In this document: positions 1-7,031 of the stretch, one piece after another
Numbering within the stretch: position 1 is the stretch's first letter
Layout of the letters: each line of letters opens with the position of its first letter
Assembly: GCF_029968095.1 (NCBI RefSeq)
Contig: NZ_JASCIR010000037.1
Coordinates: 1 to 49,723, forward strand
Direction: 5' to 3'
DNA length: 49,723 bases
From: Streptomyces solicavernae
GTDB lineage: Bacteria; Actinomycetota; Actinomycetes; Streptomycetales; Streptomycetaceae
The notes under the pieces: generated by a model
Told to the model about the DNA's origin: nothing
What the model saw: only the letters and a program-made list of their open reading frames with translations
The model's database searches: none
Translations under genes and position numbers: made by a program

Positions 1-111
1 TCGGGCGAAATCCGCGGCGTCAGCGATCTGTTGGAAGTAGACTTGTACCCGCACGCCCAGGACGAGGTCGCCGAGCACCAGGACCACCGCTCGGGCGGCC
101 GCCGTCGCCAT
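1..111 (-). CDS. partial hypothetical protein (N-terminus only)
   Basis: Only the first 37 codons are in the window and the gene runs off the left edge. The ATG at 111 has GAGG about five bases upstream. The product starts with an Ala/Val/Leu-rich stretch (residues 4-20) that could be a membrane or signal segment. It lies downstream of, and on the same strand as, the coiled-coil gene that ends at 235, but a strong hairpin separates them. No family can be assigned from this fragment. Confidence 0.45.
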   Translation of the reverse strand, partial: MATAAARAVVLVLGDLVLGVRVQVYFQQIADAADFAR

Positions 112-135
112 GGTCCTCGGCTTCGTACGACGCGC

Positions 136-165
136 CAGGCCCGCGCCGGGCAGGGCGCGGGCCTG
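136..165 (-). terminator. GC-rich hairpin terminator
   Basis: A perfect 12-bp inverted repeat, CAGGCCCGCGCC at 136-147 and GGCGCGGGCCTG at 154-165, has a 6-nt loop. It lies just beyond the stop of the minus-strand gene 235-534, as expected for a Streptomyces-type terminator without a U-run. Confidence 0.6.
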
Positions 166-234
166 TCGTCGTGTACGCACGTCTCGTATGTGTCGCACTC
201 GTGCGAGGGGTGCGGCGGGCGGTGCCGCGAGGGG

Positions 235-534
235 TTATGTCTGGTCGGGGTCGAGGCCCTGCGCGCGGAGGAGCGCGGCCAGGAGGCGCTTCACGTCGCC
301 CAGCTCTCCCTTCACGTCGCTGAGCTCGCCCTCGATCGAGTCGAGGCGCTGTGTGATGGTGCGTTCTCCCGGCGCGCCGATTGCGTCGCCGAGGGAGTCG
401 ATGTTGGAGAACGCGGTGCGCTGCTGGGTCTCGATCTCGCCGAGCTTGGTGCTGTGCTCGGCGAGCGTGCGGCCCGTGCGGAATGCCTGCGCTTCGAGGT
501 CTCGCAGCCGTGCGTCTGTCGTCTCCATCGCCAT
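235..534 (-). CDS. small coiled-coil hypothetical protein
   Basis: A 99-aa product. I chose the ATG at 534 because GGGAG lies about nine bases upstream and the open frame further upstream is low-complexity. The sequence is rich in charged and Leu residues, with a heptad-like stretch (about residues 62-92, including DSIEGELSDVKGELGDVKRL) that predicts a C-terminal coiled coil. There is no signal peptide or membrane segment. It resembles small plasmid or phage coiled-coil proteins of unknown function. Its gene lies downstream of the regulator at 716-1504 with a gap of about 180 bp that shows nothing else. Confidence 0.55.
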   Translation of the reverse strand: MAMETTDARLRDLEAQAFRTGRTLAEHSTKLGEIETQQRTAFSNIDSLGDAIGAPGERTITQRLDSIEGELSDVKGELGDVKRLLAALLRAQGLDPDQT

Positions 535-715
535 GGGCTCATTCTCCCAGAGTCGGTGTGCCGCCTGATTGTGCGGCGGAGCAGGGGGCCGGGCCCGCGA
601 CGCGGGCGGGTTGTGTGCTGCCTGGGTGCGGGCGCACCGATTCCCCGTCGTCGGGGGATCGGGCGCGACCAGGACGAGGGCGCCGAGCCTCGGGGAGGCG
701 CGGTCCCAAGGCAGG

Positions 716-1504
716 TCAGGTGGTCTTTTTCGGCGGGCGTCCGGGACGTCCGGGCTGGGTGTCGATGTGGTGCAGCAGGGTGGCGAGGTGCCAGACCGGC
801 TCGCTGCCCACGTGGTCGTCGGGGGCCGGGGCCTGTCCGCGGGCGACGTAGCCACTCCAGGTTTTCGGTTGCACGCCGGTGATGGCCGCCGCGCCGCGTG
901 TGGGCACGCTGCTGATCCGCCGTTGCACGTTCTCTGTCGACGCCCCCAGCTGGAGAGCGATGTGGTCCGCGGCCATGCCGTGCCGGTAGAGGTGTGCGAT
1001 GTAGCGCCACATCACGATGCCGGATCGGTGTCGGGCCTCCTGCAGCTCCTTCTCCTTCTCCTCCACCCGGGCCACCAGCGCGAGATCGTCCGGGGAGTGC
1101 TGGCCGTCCCGGACTCGTCGGTAGAAGGTGTCCCGGAGCTGGGAGTCCTTCCCGATCAGGTGCTGAGGGTCCCCGATCCGGGCGACCTCGTCCAGCAGAG
1201 GGCGCAGGTAGCGCTGTCCGTGGGCGGCGATGACGCTCAGCCGGAGCCGCTGGATGGCGTCCTGCCCCTTCGGGGTGTCTGGGCCGTCCGTCTCGACCTT
1301 CGTCCGGTCGACCTCGTCGCCGTCCAGGTACGCCCGGACGTCGATGCCGTGACGGATGCGTGAGGGGTTACCGGAGCCGGACCACTCGGCCGCGCGCCAC
1401 ACGACGGTGGTCCCCGTCTCGTAGCCGAACCCGTGGGCGTGGAACTCGACAGCGTCCAGTGGGAGGAAGTCGCTCAACTGAGGGAGAGTTTCCATGACAC
1501 CCAT
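716..1504 (-). CDS. predicted DNA-binding regulator with C-terminal HTH and AT-hook-like tail
   Basis: A 262-aa product from ATG 1504 (a second in-frame ATG lies at 1495). The C-terminal third carries helix-turn-helix-like segments (about residues 180-235, including ITGVQPKTWSGYVARGQAPA, which resembles MerR/excisionase-type helices). It ends in a basic GRPGRPPKK tail like an AT-hook. No standard ribosome binding site precedes the start, so the transcript may be leaderless. A 23-bp perfect palindrome touches the start codon, which suggests the protein represses its own gene. I do not recognise the N-terminal 150 residues. A plasmid copy-control or transfer regulator is my inference. Confidence 0.6.
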   Translation of the reverse strand: MGVMETLPQLSDFLPLDAVEFHAHGFGYETGTTVVWRAAEWSGSGNPSRIRHGIDVRAYLDGDEVDRTKVETDGPDTPKGQDAIQRLRLSVIAAHGQRYLRPLLDEVARIGDPQHLIGKDSQLRDTFYRRVRDGQHSPDDLALVARVEEKEKELQEARHRSGIVMWRYIAHLYRHGMAADHIALQLGASTENVQRRISSVPTRGAAAITGVQPKTWSGYVARGQAPAPDDHVGSEPVWHLATLLHHIDTQPGRPGRPPKKTT

Positions 1505-1527
1505 AATTACAGTCGGCGACTGTAATT
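1505..1527. promoter_or_regulatory. palindromic operator abutting a start codon
   Basis: AATTACAGTCG and CGACTGTAATT form perfect 11-bp arms around a single central G. The site ends one base before the ATG at 1504 on the minus strand. On that strand TTGAAA and TGTAAT or TAATTA lie within it and could act as promoter boxes, so a bound protein would block transcription. It is the only AT-rich patch nearby. Confidence 0.6.
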
Positions 1528-1989
1528 TCAAGAGCTGTCCCGCCCCCACGTGGCCGTCAGGAGTCCTGCTCCTGCAAGCAGCGCCCCTCCGGCGTGCCCC
1601 GTGCACCGTGCGGCTCGCGGTGCACGGGCAGCACGCCGGGTGTCGGCGAGCACCAGGACCAGGCCGAGGACGCCGTCGGGCGCGCGGCCGGCCTTCCGGG
1701 CGGGGGCGTCGGTGGCAGGGGCGCGGCCTACGATCGGGGGCGTGTCCGACCCGCCTCCTGTGCTGCTGACCTTGCCCGACAGGGGCGAGAAGCGGAGCCC
1801 CCGTCCTCCACCCGCAGGCGGAATCCGCATGCCGTATGACCCAACGTGACCGTTGTCGAGGACCAGGCGGCCCGAACGCGCCCCACGGCGCGGACGAACT
1901 CAACCTCGATCAGGCGCTGACTGTCCTGGAGGGCTCGGGCGCGTGGGCGTGCACGGAGTGCGGCGCTGCTGCCGCTGCTCGGCACGAGC
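1528..1989. other. gene-poor spacer with a repeated segment
   Basis: I find no convincing gene here; open frames on both strands are low-complexity Arg/Ala/Pro-rich. Two short segments recur elsewhere. CGCATGCCGTATG at 1826-1838 is repeated exactly at 11571-11583. GACGAACTCAAC plus CAGGCGCTGAC at 1893-1921 recurs with the same spacing at 10877-10905. Confidence 0.5.
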
Positions 1990-2238
1990 GGCGATGAGCA
2001 CCTCAGCGCGCGTCGAGCATGAGTCCCGGTCCTCGTCCACCCAGTGCTTGAAGCTTGTACGGGCGTAGCCGTCACGGGACTCCGCCGCCAGCGGCAGCGC
2101 GTCGATGGCCTCGGCCAGGCGGAGCGTCTGCTGCTGAGGGGCTTCAGGCGTGGGCGCGGCCTGAGCGGCGGTCGTGGTGAGTGTGGCGGGCGCCAGCAGC
2201 GCGGCGGCGAGCAGGGCGCGCCAGGTCGAATTGATCAT
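1990..2238 (-). pseudogene. truncated secreted HNH-family nuclease
   Basis: From ATG 2238 the product has a signal peptide (about residues 1-28, hydrophobic core then AQA-AP). It then shows the segment characteristic of Streptomyces secreted HNH/DUF1524-type nucleases: LAEAIDALPLAAE, then an aromatic/Trp-Val-Asp-Glu-Asp stretch and CSTRAEVLIA. After about residue 83 the match stops and the frame runs into unrelated sequence to a stop at 1900. The whole catalytic HNH half (DIDHxVPLAEAW region) is missing, so this is a 5' remnant. Its promoter region is shared head-to-head with the ligase gene at 2414. Confidence 0.6.
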
Positions 2239-2413
2239 GGACGTAAGTCGTAGTGCCCCACCGGCTCGCCGTGTGGCATATTCGCGGGCTCACCACTCGA
2301 CCAGCAGCACACAGCACCCCTGCCAGGCCAACGGCTTCGACTCCGGGCGCTGGCTGCCTCTGCCTGGAGTAACACGCAACGCTCACCGCACAGCCGCGGC
2401 GGAGGATGACCAG

Positions 2414-3277
2414 GTGGAGCGCCCCGTCGAAGTCGCCCTTGCTCGCGCCGTCACCAAGCTGCCGATCGGTGAGGGCTGGTGGTACGAGCCGAAGTTCGAC
2501 GGGCACCGCATCGTGCTGTTCCGTGAACCGGACGCGGTGGCACTGCAGTCCCGCACGGGCAGGGACGTCACCAACGCCTGGCCCGACCTCGCGGCCGCCG
2601 GCCTCGACCTGCCGGTGGGAACCGTGGTCGACGGCGAGGCCGTCATCTGGAACGAAGGAGTCCTCGACTTCGCCGCCGTGCAGGCCCGCGCCGCCTCCGC
2701 CGCCGCCCGCGCACGACTGCTGTCCCACCGGCTGCCCGCGTCGTACGCCATCTGGGATCTGCTCGCCCACCCCGAGCTCGGTGACATCCGCGCACGTCCG
2801 TACGTCGAGCGGCGCGCGCTGCTCCTGGACGTCCTCGCCGACGTCGGGCCTCCGCTGCAGGCGGTGCCGGCCACCAACGACCCCGAGATCGCGCTGCGGT
2901 GGTACCAGGCACTCCAGACACAGAACATCGAGGGCGTCGTGGCGAAGCGGGCAGACGGCGCGTACCGGAGCGGCAGGTCGTGGCACAAGATCAGACACTC
3001 AGAGACAGTTGATTCCGAGGCCGTCGGCTACACCGGAAACGCCACCCACCCCCGCACCGTGGTCGTCCGGCTACCCGACGGACGCACCGCCCAGTCCCAG
3101 ACTCTCACCGCACCACTGAGCAGACGCCTCGCCCAGCACATCGCCGCCTCCGGGCCCGGCCGACGCGCCAGAACTGACGACGGCGAGCGATACACCACAA
3201 CCGGCGGCGGACTCATCTTGGAAGCGCTGGCCGGGACCACACGGCACGCCGTGGTGACCATCGTCCGCGCCCGCTGA
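2414..3277 (+). CDS. ATP-dependent DNA ligase
   Basis: A 287-aa product. I chose GTG 2414 because GGAGG at 2401-2405 sits eight bases upstream. The nucleotidyltransferase motifs are all visible: motif I EPKFDGHR (residues 25-32, Lys27 is the adenylated lysine), motif III VVDGEAVIW (71-79), IIIa YAIWDLL (111-117), IV EGVVAKR (173-179) and V WHKIRH (190-195). The rest forms a short OB-fold-like C-terminus. It matches the LigC/LigD-ligase-domain type of actinobacteria, which seals nicks with ATP and often accompanies end-joining repair. No Ku or LigD polymerase gene is next to it. A terminator hairpin follows directly. Confidence 0.88.
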   Translation: MERPVEVALARAVTKLPIGEGWWYEPKFDGHRIVLFREPDAVALQSRTGRDVTNAWPDLAAAGLDLPVGTVVDGEAVIWNEGVLDFAAVQARAASAAARARLLSHRLPASYAIWDLLAHPELGDIRARPYVERRALLLDVLADVGPPLQAVPATNDPEIALRWYQALQTQNIEGVVAKRADGAYRSGRSWHKIRHSETVDSEAVGYTGNATHPRTVVVRLPDGRTAQSQTLTAPLSRRLAQHIAASGPGRRARTDDGERYTTTGGGLILEALAGTTRHAVVTIVRAR

Positions 3278-3284
3278 GGATCAG

Positions 3285-3308
3285 AGCCGGGCGCCCCGAC
3301 GCCCGGCT
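3285..3308 (+). terminator. hairpin terminator after DNA ligase
   Basis: A perfect 9-bp stem, AGCCGGGCG at 3285-3293 and CGCCCGGCT at 3300-3308, has a 6-nt loop. It lies seven bases past the ligase stop. It could also end minus-strand transcription coming from the 3341-4505 region. Confidence 0.6.
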
Positions 3309-3340
3309 TCCCTGCCTGGCCGCCGCTCGTCGCCCCTGAG

Positions 3341-3475
3341 CTATCCGGCCCAGGAGACGGCGAGGACGTACAGGTGCGCACCGGGGCGGTTGACGGTGTA
3401 GACGACGGTGAGCGGGCCGACTTCGGCGCGGCGTACGTCCTCGCCTTCGGGGTCGGTTTCTGCAGCTGTTCGGCG
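3341..3475 (-). pseudogene. C-terminal fragment of a ParE/RelE-like toxin
   Basis: The last about 44 codons before the stop at 3341 read DPEGEDVRRAEVGPLTVVY followed by a beta strand and YVLAVSWAG. This is the pattern of the final strands of RelE/ParE-fold toxins (a charged turn, then VxYxV, then a hydrophobic last strand). No N-terminal half or start codon is present. Upstream the frame switches into the coupling-protein fragment. I infer a deletion that joined two unrelated gene pieces. The fold assignment is tentative because the fragment is short. Confidence 0.4.
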
Positions 3476-3735
3476 AGGCTGGGGGCCGGGCTGGTGCGGA
3501 GGAGTTCGACGGGGCGCGGGTTGCCGGGGTCGTTGACCCAGGTGCGGACGGTGTCGAGGGAGGCGTCGTCGAGCGCGGCGGCCATGAAGTAGGCGGTCAG
3601 CATCCGGTGCGCGATTTGCTCCCAGTAGTCCCACTTTTCGGAGTCAGACCGGACGGGCCACAGGACGAATGCTGCCTCTTCCTGGGCTCGGCGCACATCA
3701 GTGCAGGCGCCGAGGTCGAGGGTCTGATACGTCAT
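3460..3735 (-). pseudogene. fragment of a conjugal coupling protein (VirD4/TraG-like)
   Basis: The ATG at 3735 overlaps the stop of the upstream HTH gene (TGATG), so translation is coupled. The first about 92 residues read like an internal stretch of actinobacterial VirD4/TraG-type ATPases: ACTDVRRAQEEAAF, then a segment with DYWEQIAHRML and YFMAAAL, then a tryptophan-containing WVNDPG motif and an LLRTSP region. No Walker A or B box is present. After about residue 92 the frame (open to 3028) becomes low-complexity, so the functional ATPase is not encoded here. It may be a decayed duplicate of a coupling gene elsewhere on the element, or a small gene of its own. Confidence 0.5.
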
Positions 3736-4505
3736 CAGTTCGCGGCCAGTCCCAGCGTTTCGGCAGCCAGCGCCTTCCGGCGCGCGTGGGCCTGGTCGAG
3801 TTTGTTGTGCAGTCGGTCGGCCTCGGCCGCGACGTCTAGGTCGAGCGGGGCAAGCGGCGGGTGGCCGGCGGCGAGGATGCGCTCGCGGTAGACCCGCAGC
3901 ATCTCCGTGTCCAAGTCGCCATCGAATCCGGCCCACTCCACGGCGGGGGCGGCCTCCCTGGCCCAGGCGGTGATGGCGGCGTGAGCCTCGTCGACGGCGA
4001 CGATGTAGGCGTGGTGGGCGGCCAGCCAGTTCGCCGCAGTGCTCAGTGCCTCCCACCGGGTCTCGACCAGGTGCAGGGTCCGGTCGCGCTCTCGGCGGGC
4101 GCGCTCCTCGGCGGCGAGGCGCGTACGCAGGCCGTTGTAGCGACCGACCGCCGTGAAGATCGGCTGGGACCACCCGATGGCCGTCTTGATGGCGTTCGGG
4201 TCCTCGGGGTGCTCGTCGGCGTAGCGCTCGACGACGTCCTGGACGTTCTCGAAGCTCTCGCCGTCGATGCCGTCGATGACAACAGGTGTGGTCATGTCGC
4301 TGGACTCCTTCGGTCGGTGGTCGGGGTCGATGCCCCTCGATCGCAGATCTGCGTAGACGGTCGGCCGGCTGATGCGGGCGGCCTCGGCGAGCGCGGAGAC
4401 GTTCGTCTCGCCCGCCTGCCACGCGGCGGCGAGCAGGTCGGCCCGGCGTCCGGGCCTCGACCACTCCCGCAGTGCGGCCGTCGCTTCATCTCGTGTCGTG
4501 CTCAC
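3735..4505 (-). CDS. HTH regulator with long helical C-terminal region
   Basis: A 256-aa product from GTG 4505, with AGGA about ten bases upstream; a TTG at 4541 could add 12 residues. Residues about 20-60 form a helix-turn-helix (NVSALAEAARISRPTVYADL), followed by a long charged helical region (residues 75-256) rich in Arg/Glu/Ala. This resembles KfrA-type plasmid regulators: N-terminal HTH plus an extended alpha-helical tail. A strong AAGGAG lies eight bases before an internal in-frame ATG at 4295, so a second HTH-less product of about 187 residues could be made. A palindrome with an extra half-site covers the upstream region, so autoregulation is likely. Confidence 0.65.
   Translation of the reverse strand: MSTTRDEATAALREWSRPGRRADLLAAAWQAGETNVSALAEAARISRPTVYADLRSRGIDPDHRPKESSDMTTPVVIDGIDGESFENVQDVVERYADEHPEDPNAIKTAIGWSQPIFTAVGRYNGLRTRLAAEERARRERDRTLHLVETRWEALSTAANWLAAHHAYIVAVDEAHAAITAWAREAAPAVEWAGFDGDLDTEMLRVYRERILAAGHPPLAPLDLDVAAEADRLHNKLDQAHARRKALAAETLGLAAN
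4304..4310 (-). promoter_or_regulatory. internal ribosome binding site
   Basis: On the minus strand AAGGAGT lies eight bases before the in-frame ATG at 4295 (start MTTPVV), inside the HTH regulator gene. It is stronger than the site in front of the full-length start. It could yield a shorter protein without the DNA-binding domain. Confidence 0.4.
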
Positions 4506-4518
4506 ACAACGACGATCC

Positions 4519-4552
4519 TGTAAAGCAGCTTTACATGGCAAGTAGCTTTACA
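4519..4552. promoter_or_regulatory. palindromic operator with extra half-site
   Basis: TGTAAAGC and GCTTTACA (4519-4535) form a perfect palindrome around one central A. A third copy, GCTTTACA at 4545-4552, starts exactly 17 bp after the first. The cluster lies just upstream of GTG 4505 of the HTH regulator and is much more AT-rich than its surroundings. It is a likely autorepression site, like the palindrome at 1505-1527. Confidence 0.6.
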
Positions 4553-4990
4553 GCCCTCGGCCGGAAAACATCACCGAATGTCCGGATCGCCACTGTGGAA
4601 GGGGGACAGCGTTCGTGCGGCGACCGGGCCGAGAACGAAGTGCAGGCGGTATCAGGTCGGCGTGCCGCTGTGGCAACGGTCCGAAAACAGGATGAATTGC
4701 ATCGGATGCAACACTCCGCAGGCCCTCTACAGCGCAGGCTCATACGTGATGCTCTGCCTTGGTCAGCCGGCCGCGACCTCGCTCATGGTCGCCGCCTCGG
4801 CCTCGTCGGCCGACAGGCTCCGGCTAGGGGCCGCTCGCGGTGCCGTGGCTGGTGCAACGAGCGTCGCCCACGCGAAGGGAAAGGACTCGAATCACTCATC
4901 CGACGGAACCTCGGGCGGTTCCGGTTCAGCGGAGCGGGAGGTGGGCAGCGAACGCCGCAACTGCCCATTGATCAAAAAGGAGACGCATCC
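4553..4990. other. intergenic region upstream of RRF-like gene
   Basis: About 440 bp without a convincing gene. CCGGA and TCCGG bracket 4560-4585 as a small inverted repeat. The promoter of the 4991 gene should lie here, but I cannot fix its boxes. Open frames on the plus strand have neither a good start nor coding character. Confidence 0.45.
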
Positions 4991-5473
4991 ATGTCCGAAG
5001 GGGACCTCACCGAGCAGCTGGAGAAGATCGTCACGGACCTCAACCGTGATCTGGCCCGGATCTTCACGGGCAGGGCGAACCCGCGTGCGCTGGATTCCGT
5101 CATGGTGCATCACTACGGTGTCTCAACTCCCGTGAGCCGTGCGGCGAGCATCACCGCTCCCGAGCCCCGCGTGATGGCGATCAAGCCGTGGGACTCCGGT
5201 AGCCAGAACCAGATCGAGCAGGTGCTGCGGGAGGCCGACCTGGGGATGGCAGTCCGCGTGGTCGACGGCGTAGTACGGCTTGAGGCTCCGGCGCTGACTG
5301 AACAGGGGCGGGCGGACGCGGTGGAGAAGATCCGCGCGCGAGGCGCTGCGGCCACGGAGGCCGTAGACAACGCCCTGCAAGCCGGTGAGCAGCAAGGCCA
5401 GAGGGCGGCGACGTACCACCATCGGATCGATGAGGAAGTCGCGGCCAAGGAAAGGGAAGTCAACACGGTGTGA
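4991..5473 (+). CDS. short ribosome recycling factor paralogue
   Basis: A 160-aa product from ATG 4991, with AAGGAG about nine bases upstream. It aligns along most of ribosome recycling factor: LNRDLARIFTGRANPRALD near residue 20, then the HHYG-STPVSRAASITAPEPR stretch, MAIKPWDSGSQNQIEQVLR and the L-APALTEQGR segment. RRF, with EF-G, splits post-termination ribosomes. Bacteria normally carry one chromosomal copy of about 185 aa. This one is about 25 residues shorter. The loss is in the C-terminal helices of domain I, where the conserved Arg-rich part of the long helix is replaced by an Ala/Gln/Glu-rich stretch. It may compete with or modify recycling, act under stress, or be inactive. Membership in the RRF family is clear; the role is inference. 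Confidence 0.85.
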   Translation: MSEGDLTEQLEKIVTDLNRDLARIFTGRANPRALDSVMVHHYGVSTPVSRAASITAPEPRVMAIKPWDSGSQNQIEQVLREADLGMAVRVVDGVVRLEAPALTEQGRADAVEKIRARGAAATEAVDNALQAGEQQGQRAATYHHRIDEEVAAKEREVNTV

Positions 5474-5480
5474 GCGGGGC

Positions 5481-5498
5481 GGGGCCGGCCTCGGCCCC
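5481..5498 (+). terminator. hairpin after RRF-like gene
   Basis: GGGGCCG at 5481-5487 pairs with CGGCCCC at 5492-5498 around a 4-nt loop, eight bases after the stop codon. Confidence 0.5.
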
Positions 5499-5678
5499 GT
5501 CCTCGCGGTGCACCACCAGCTCCTCGCCCGCTGCCAGCAACTCGACGGCGCCCAGGGTGTCCCTGCGGTCCCGGCACTGCGCAAGGCCCGCCGTGCGTAC
5601 GGGAGCCGGGGCAGCGCCCTCACAGGCCGCGCTGACCCTGGTGGCCCGGGATGCCTGTACGGTGGCGCGCGCCGTGTC

Positions 5679-5933
5679 CTACAGACGGGCCGGCGGCGTG
5701 AAGGAGTAAATGCCCGTCTCCGAAGTCGCTGAACCGTCGGCGGGAGAGGATCCCAGCGCCGCGTGGACCACGACAACCGGGCCGGGTTCGGCGTAGCTGT
5801 TCCACCAGACCGGAATCTTGCCCTCGCACTCGGGCACCAGGTGGTGTTCGACGGAGCGGACCGACAGCTGCAGGGAGCCTGGCAGCGGGCGTGCCGTCGC
5901 GCGGTCGACGACGCGCGGCGACGCGGCCGTGAG
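5679..5933 (-). pseudogene. C-terminal remnant of an unrecognised protein
   Basis: The last about 84 codons to the stop at 5679 look coding (GC-rich third positions and a varied sequence such as SLQLSVRSVEHHLVPECEG and PVWWNSYAEPGPVVVVH). They suggest a beta-rich, perhaps secreted, domain. No usable start codon lies near its beginning. Upstream the frame becomes irregular and locally AT-richer, so I read it as a 5'-truncated gene. I do not recognise the family. Confidence 0.35.
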
Positions 5934-6233
5934 GCATGTACCCGATCTGCGGAACAGCCGCGGCCCGGTAGTCCTCGGTCCGTTCCAGAGCCCTGAGATT
6001 GCCGGCCCTGAAGGTGAAGGCTGAACGGTGCCACGATCTCCGGCGCCGATGTTCTCGACCTGGGGGCGGATCACGAGCCCGACCGGATCGTAACGCAGGG
6101 CACATGCATGAATACTTTTGGTAACCTTCTTTGGTTGAGGCTCGAGCGGTTGTGGGTCTACCGGGCAGGACGTTGTCCCATGTCCCACGGGGCCGATCGA
6201 GCGACGTGATGCAGCAACCAGGATGGGGACGCA
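5934..6233. other. promoter-bearing spacer before FABP-like gene
   Basis: I see no gene on either strand. Around 6110-6140 the sequence turns unusually AT-rich for this window (tgaatacttttggtaacc). That is the likely promoter zone of the plus-strand gene at 6234, although clear -35/-10 boxes cannot be assigned. Confidence 0.4.
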
Positions 6234-6641
6234 ATGGCCGACTACACCGGTTCGTTCGAGCTTGACTCTCAGCAGAACTACGACAACTTCCTCACGGAAC
6301 TCGGCGTTGGCCCCATTAATCGCAGGCTCATGCAGTCGACGAAGCCCGTCATCGAGTTCACCGTCGACGAGGCAGGTCAGTGGGTGATCACGAACCGGGA
6401 CAGCCTGAGGACACGCCAGTCCCTCCTCAAGCTGGGCGAGGAGTTCACGGAGACGCGAGTCGATGAGTTGAAGGTGACGTCTCTGATCACCCGTGAGGGA
6501 GACGAACTGACCCACATCCAGACCCCTCTGAACGGCGGCAATGTCGTGAAGAAGGTCTACGACCTCAAGGATGACGACACCCTGACCATCACCGCGTCAG
6601 TCGGGAATGTCACCTCGGTCCTCGTCTTCAAACGGGTCTGA
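6234..6641 (+). CDS. cytosolic fatty-acid-binding-protein (FABP) family homologue
   Basis: A 135-aa product, the normal length for intracellular lipid-binding proteins (127-135 aa). The N-terminus matches the FABP signature in spacing and identity: G6, F8, L10, N15, Y16, D17, F19, L20 and L23. It continues with LGVGP, then KLGEEFTET (66-74), then VTSLITREGDELTHIQ (81-96), which follow the beta strands of animal FABPs in order. The C-terminus reads SVLVFKRV, where FABPs have R-x-Y to hold the ligand carboxylate; here both residues are replaced (Leu, Phe). There is no signal peptide, so it should be a soluble beta-barrel that binds a hydrophobic ligand. Such proteins are common in animals and rare in bacteria. 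The gene stands alone behind its own leader. Confidence 0.85.
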   Translation: MADYTGSFELDSQQNYDNFLTELGVGPINRRLMQSTKPVIEFTVDEAGQWVITNRDSLRTRQSLLKLGEEFTETRVDELKVTSLITREGDELTHIQTPLNGGNVVKKVYDLKDDDTLTITASVGNVTSVLVFKRV

Positions 6642-7031
6642 TACCGCGAAGCGATCCGCACCGCTGCCGCCGACCTGCCCGACCACGCTGCCAACGAGGA
6701 CGAGTCCCGCCCCGGAGGTGCCGGTCACCCTCGACGTGCCGGGCAAGATCACCAACTGCCTCCGCGCCCCCTGGCCAAACCCGCTGGCGCCCCGCACTCG
6801 GCCAGGGGGGTGGCCGCACGGCGCGACCAGGGCGACACCCTGCGCCTGATCGCCGTCCCCGCCGAACACCGGCCACAGCAGCGTGTGGCTCTCGGTCACC
6901 TGAGGAAGCACCGAATAGCACAGGGCTGGAACACTGCCTCTTCACCAGTAAGACCGTGAAACGGCCCGAGATCATCACCGAACGAGACCCACTCAGACCG
7001 TAAAGAACAAGCTCGGGGTTGTGGCGCGTGC
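6642..7031. other. intergenic region without a supported gene
   Basis: About 390 bp between the FABP-like gene and the convergent small membrane protein gene. A plus-strand frame near 6810-6930 has some coding look (RDQGDTLRLIAVPAEHRP) but has no start, no ribosome binding site and no recognisable family. It may be a remnant. Confidence 0.35.

Noticed and set aside
1528..1830. Minus-strand frame of 100 codons with a hydrophobic tail
   Set aside because: Composition is Ala/Gly/Arg-rich, no start signal is present and no family is recognised. It overlaps the regulatory palindrome region.
4578..5135. Plus-strand frame overlapping the RRF-like gene
   Set aside because: It runs through the RRF gene in another frame. 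The RRF reading is supported by family similarity and a strong ribosome binding site.
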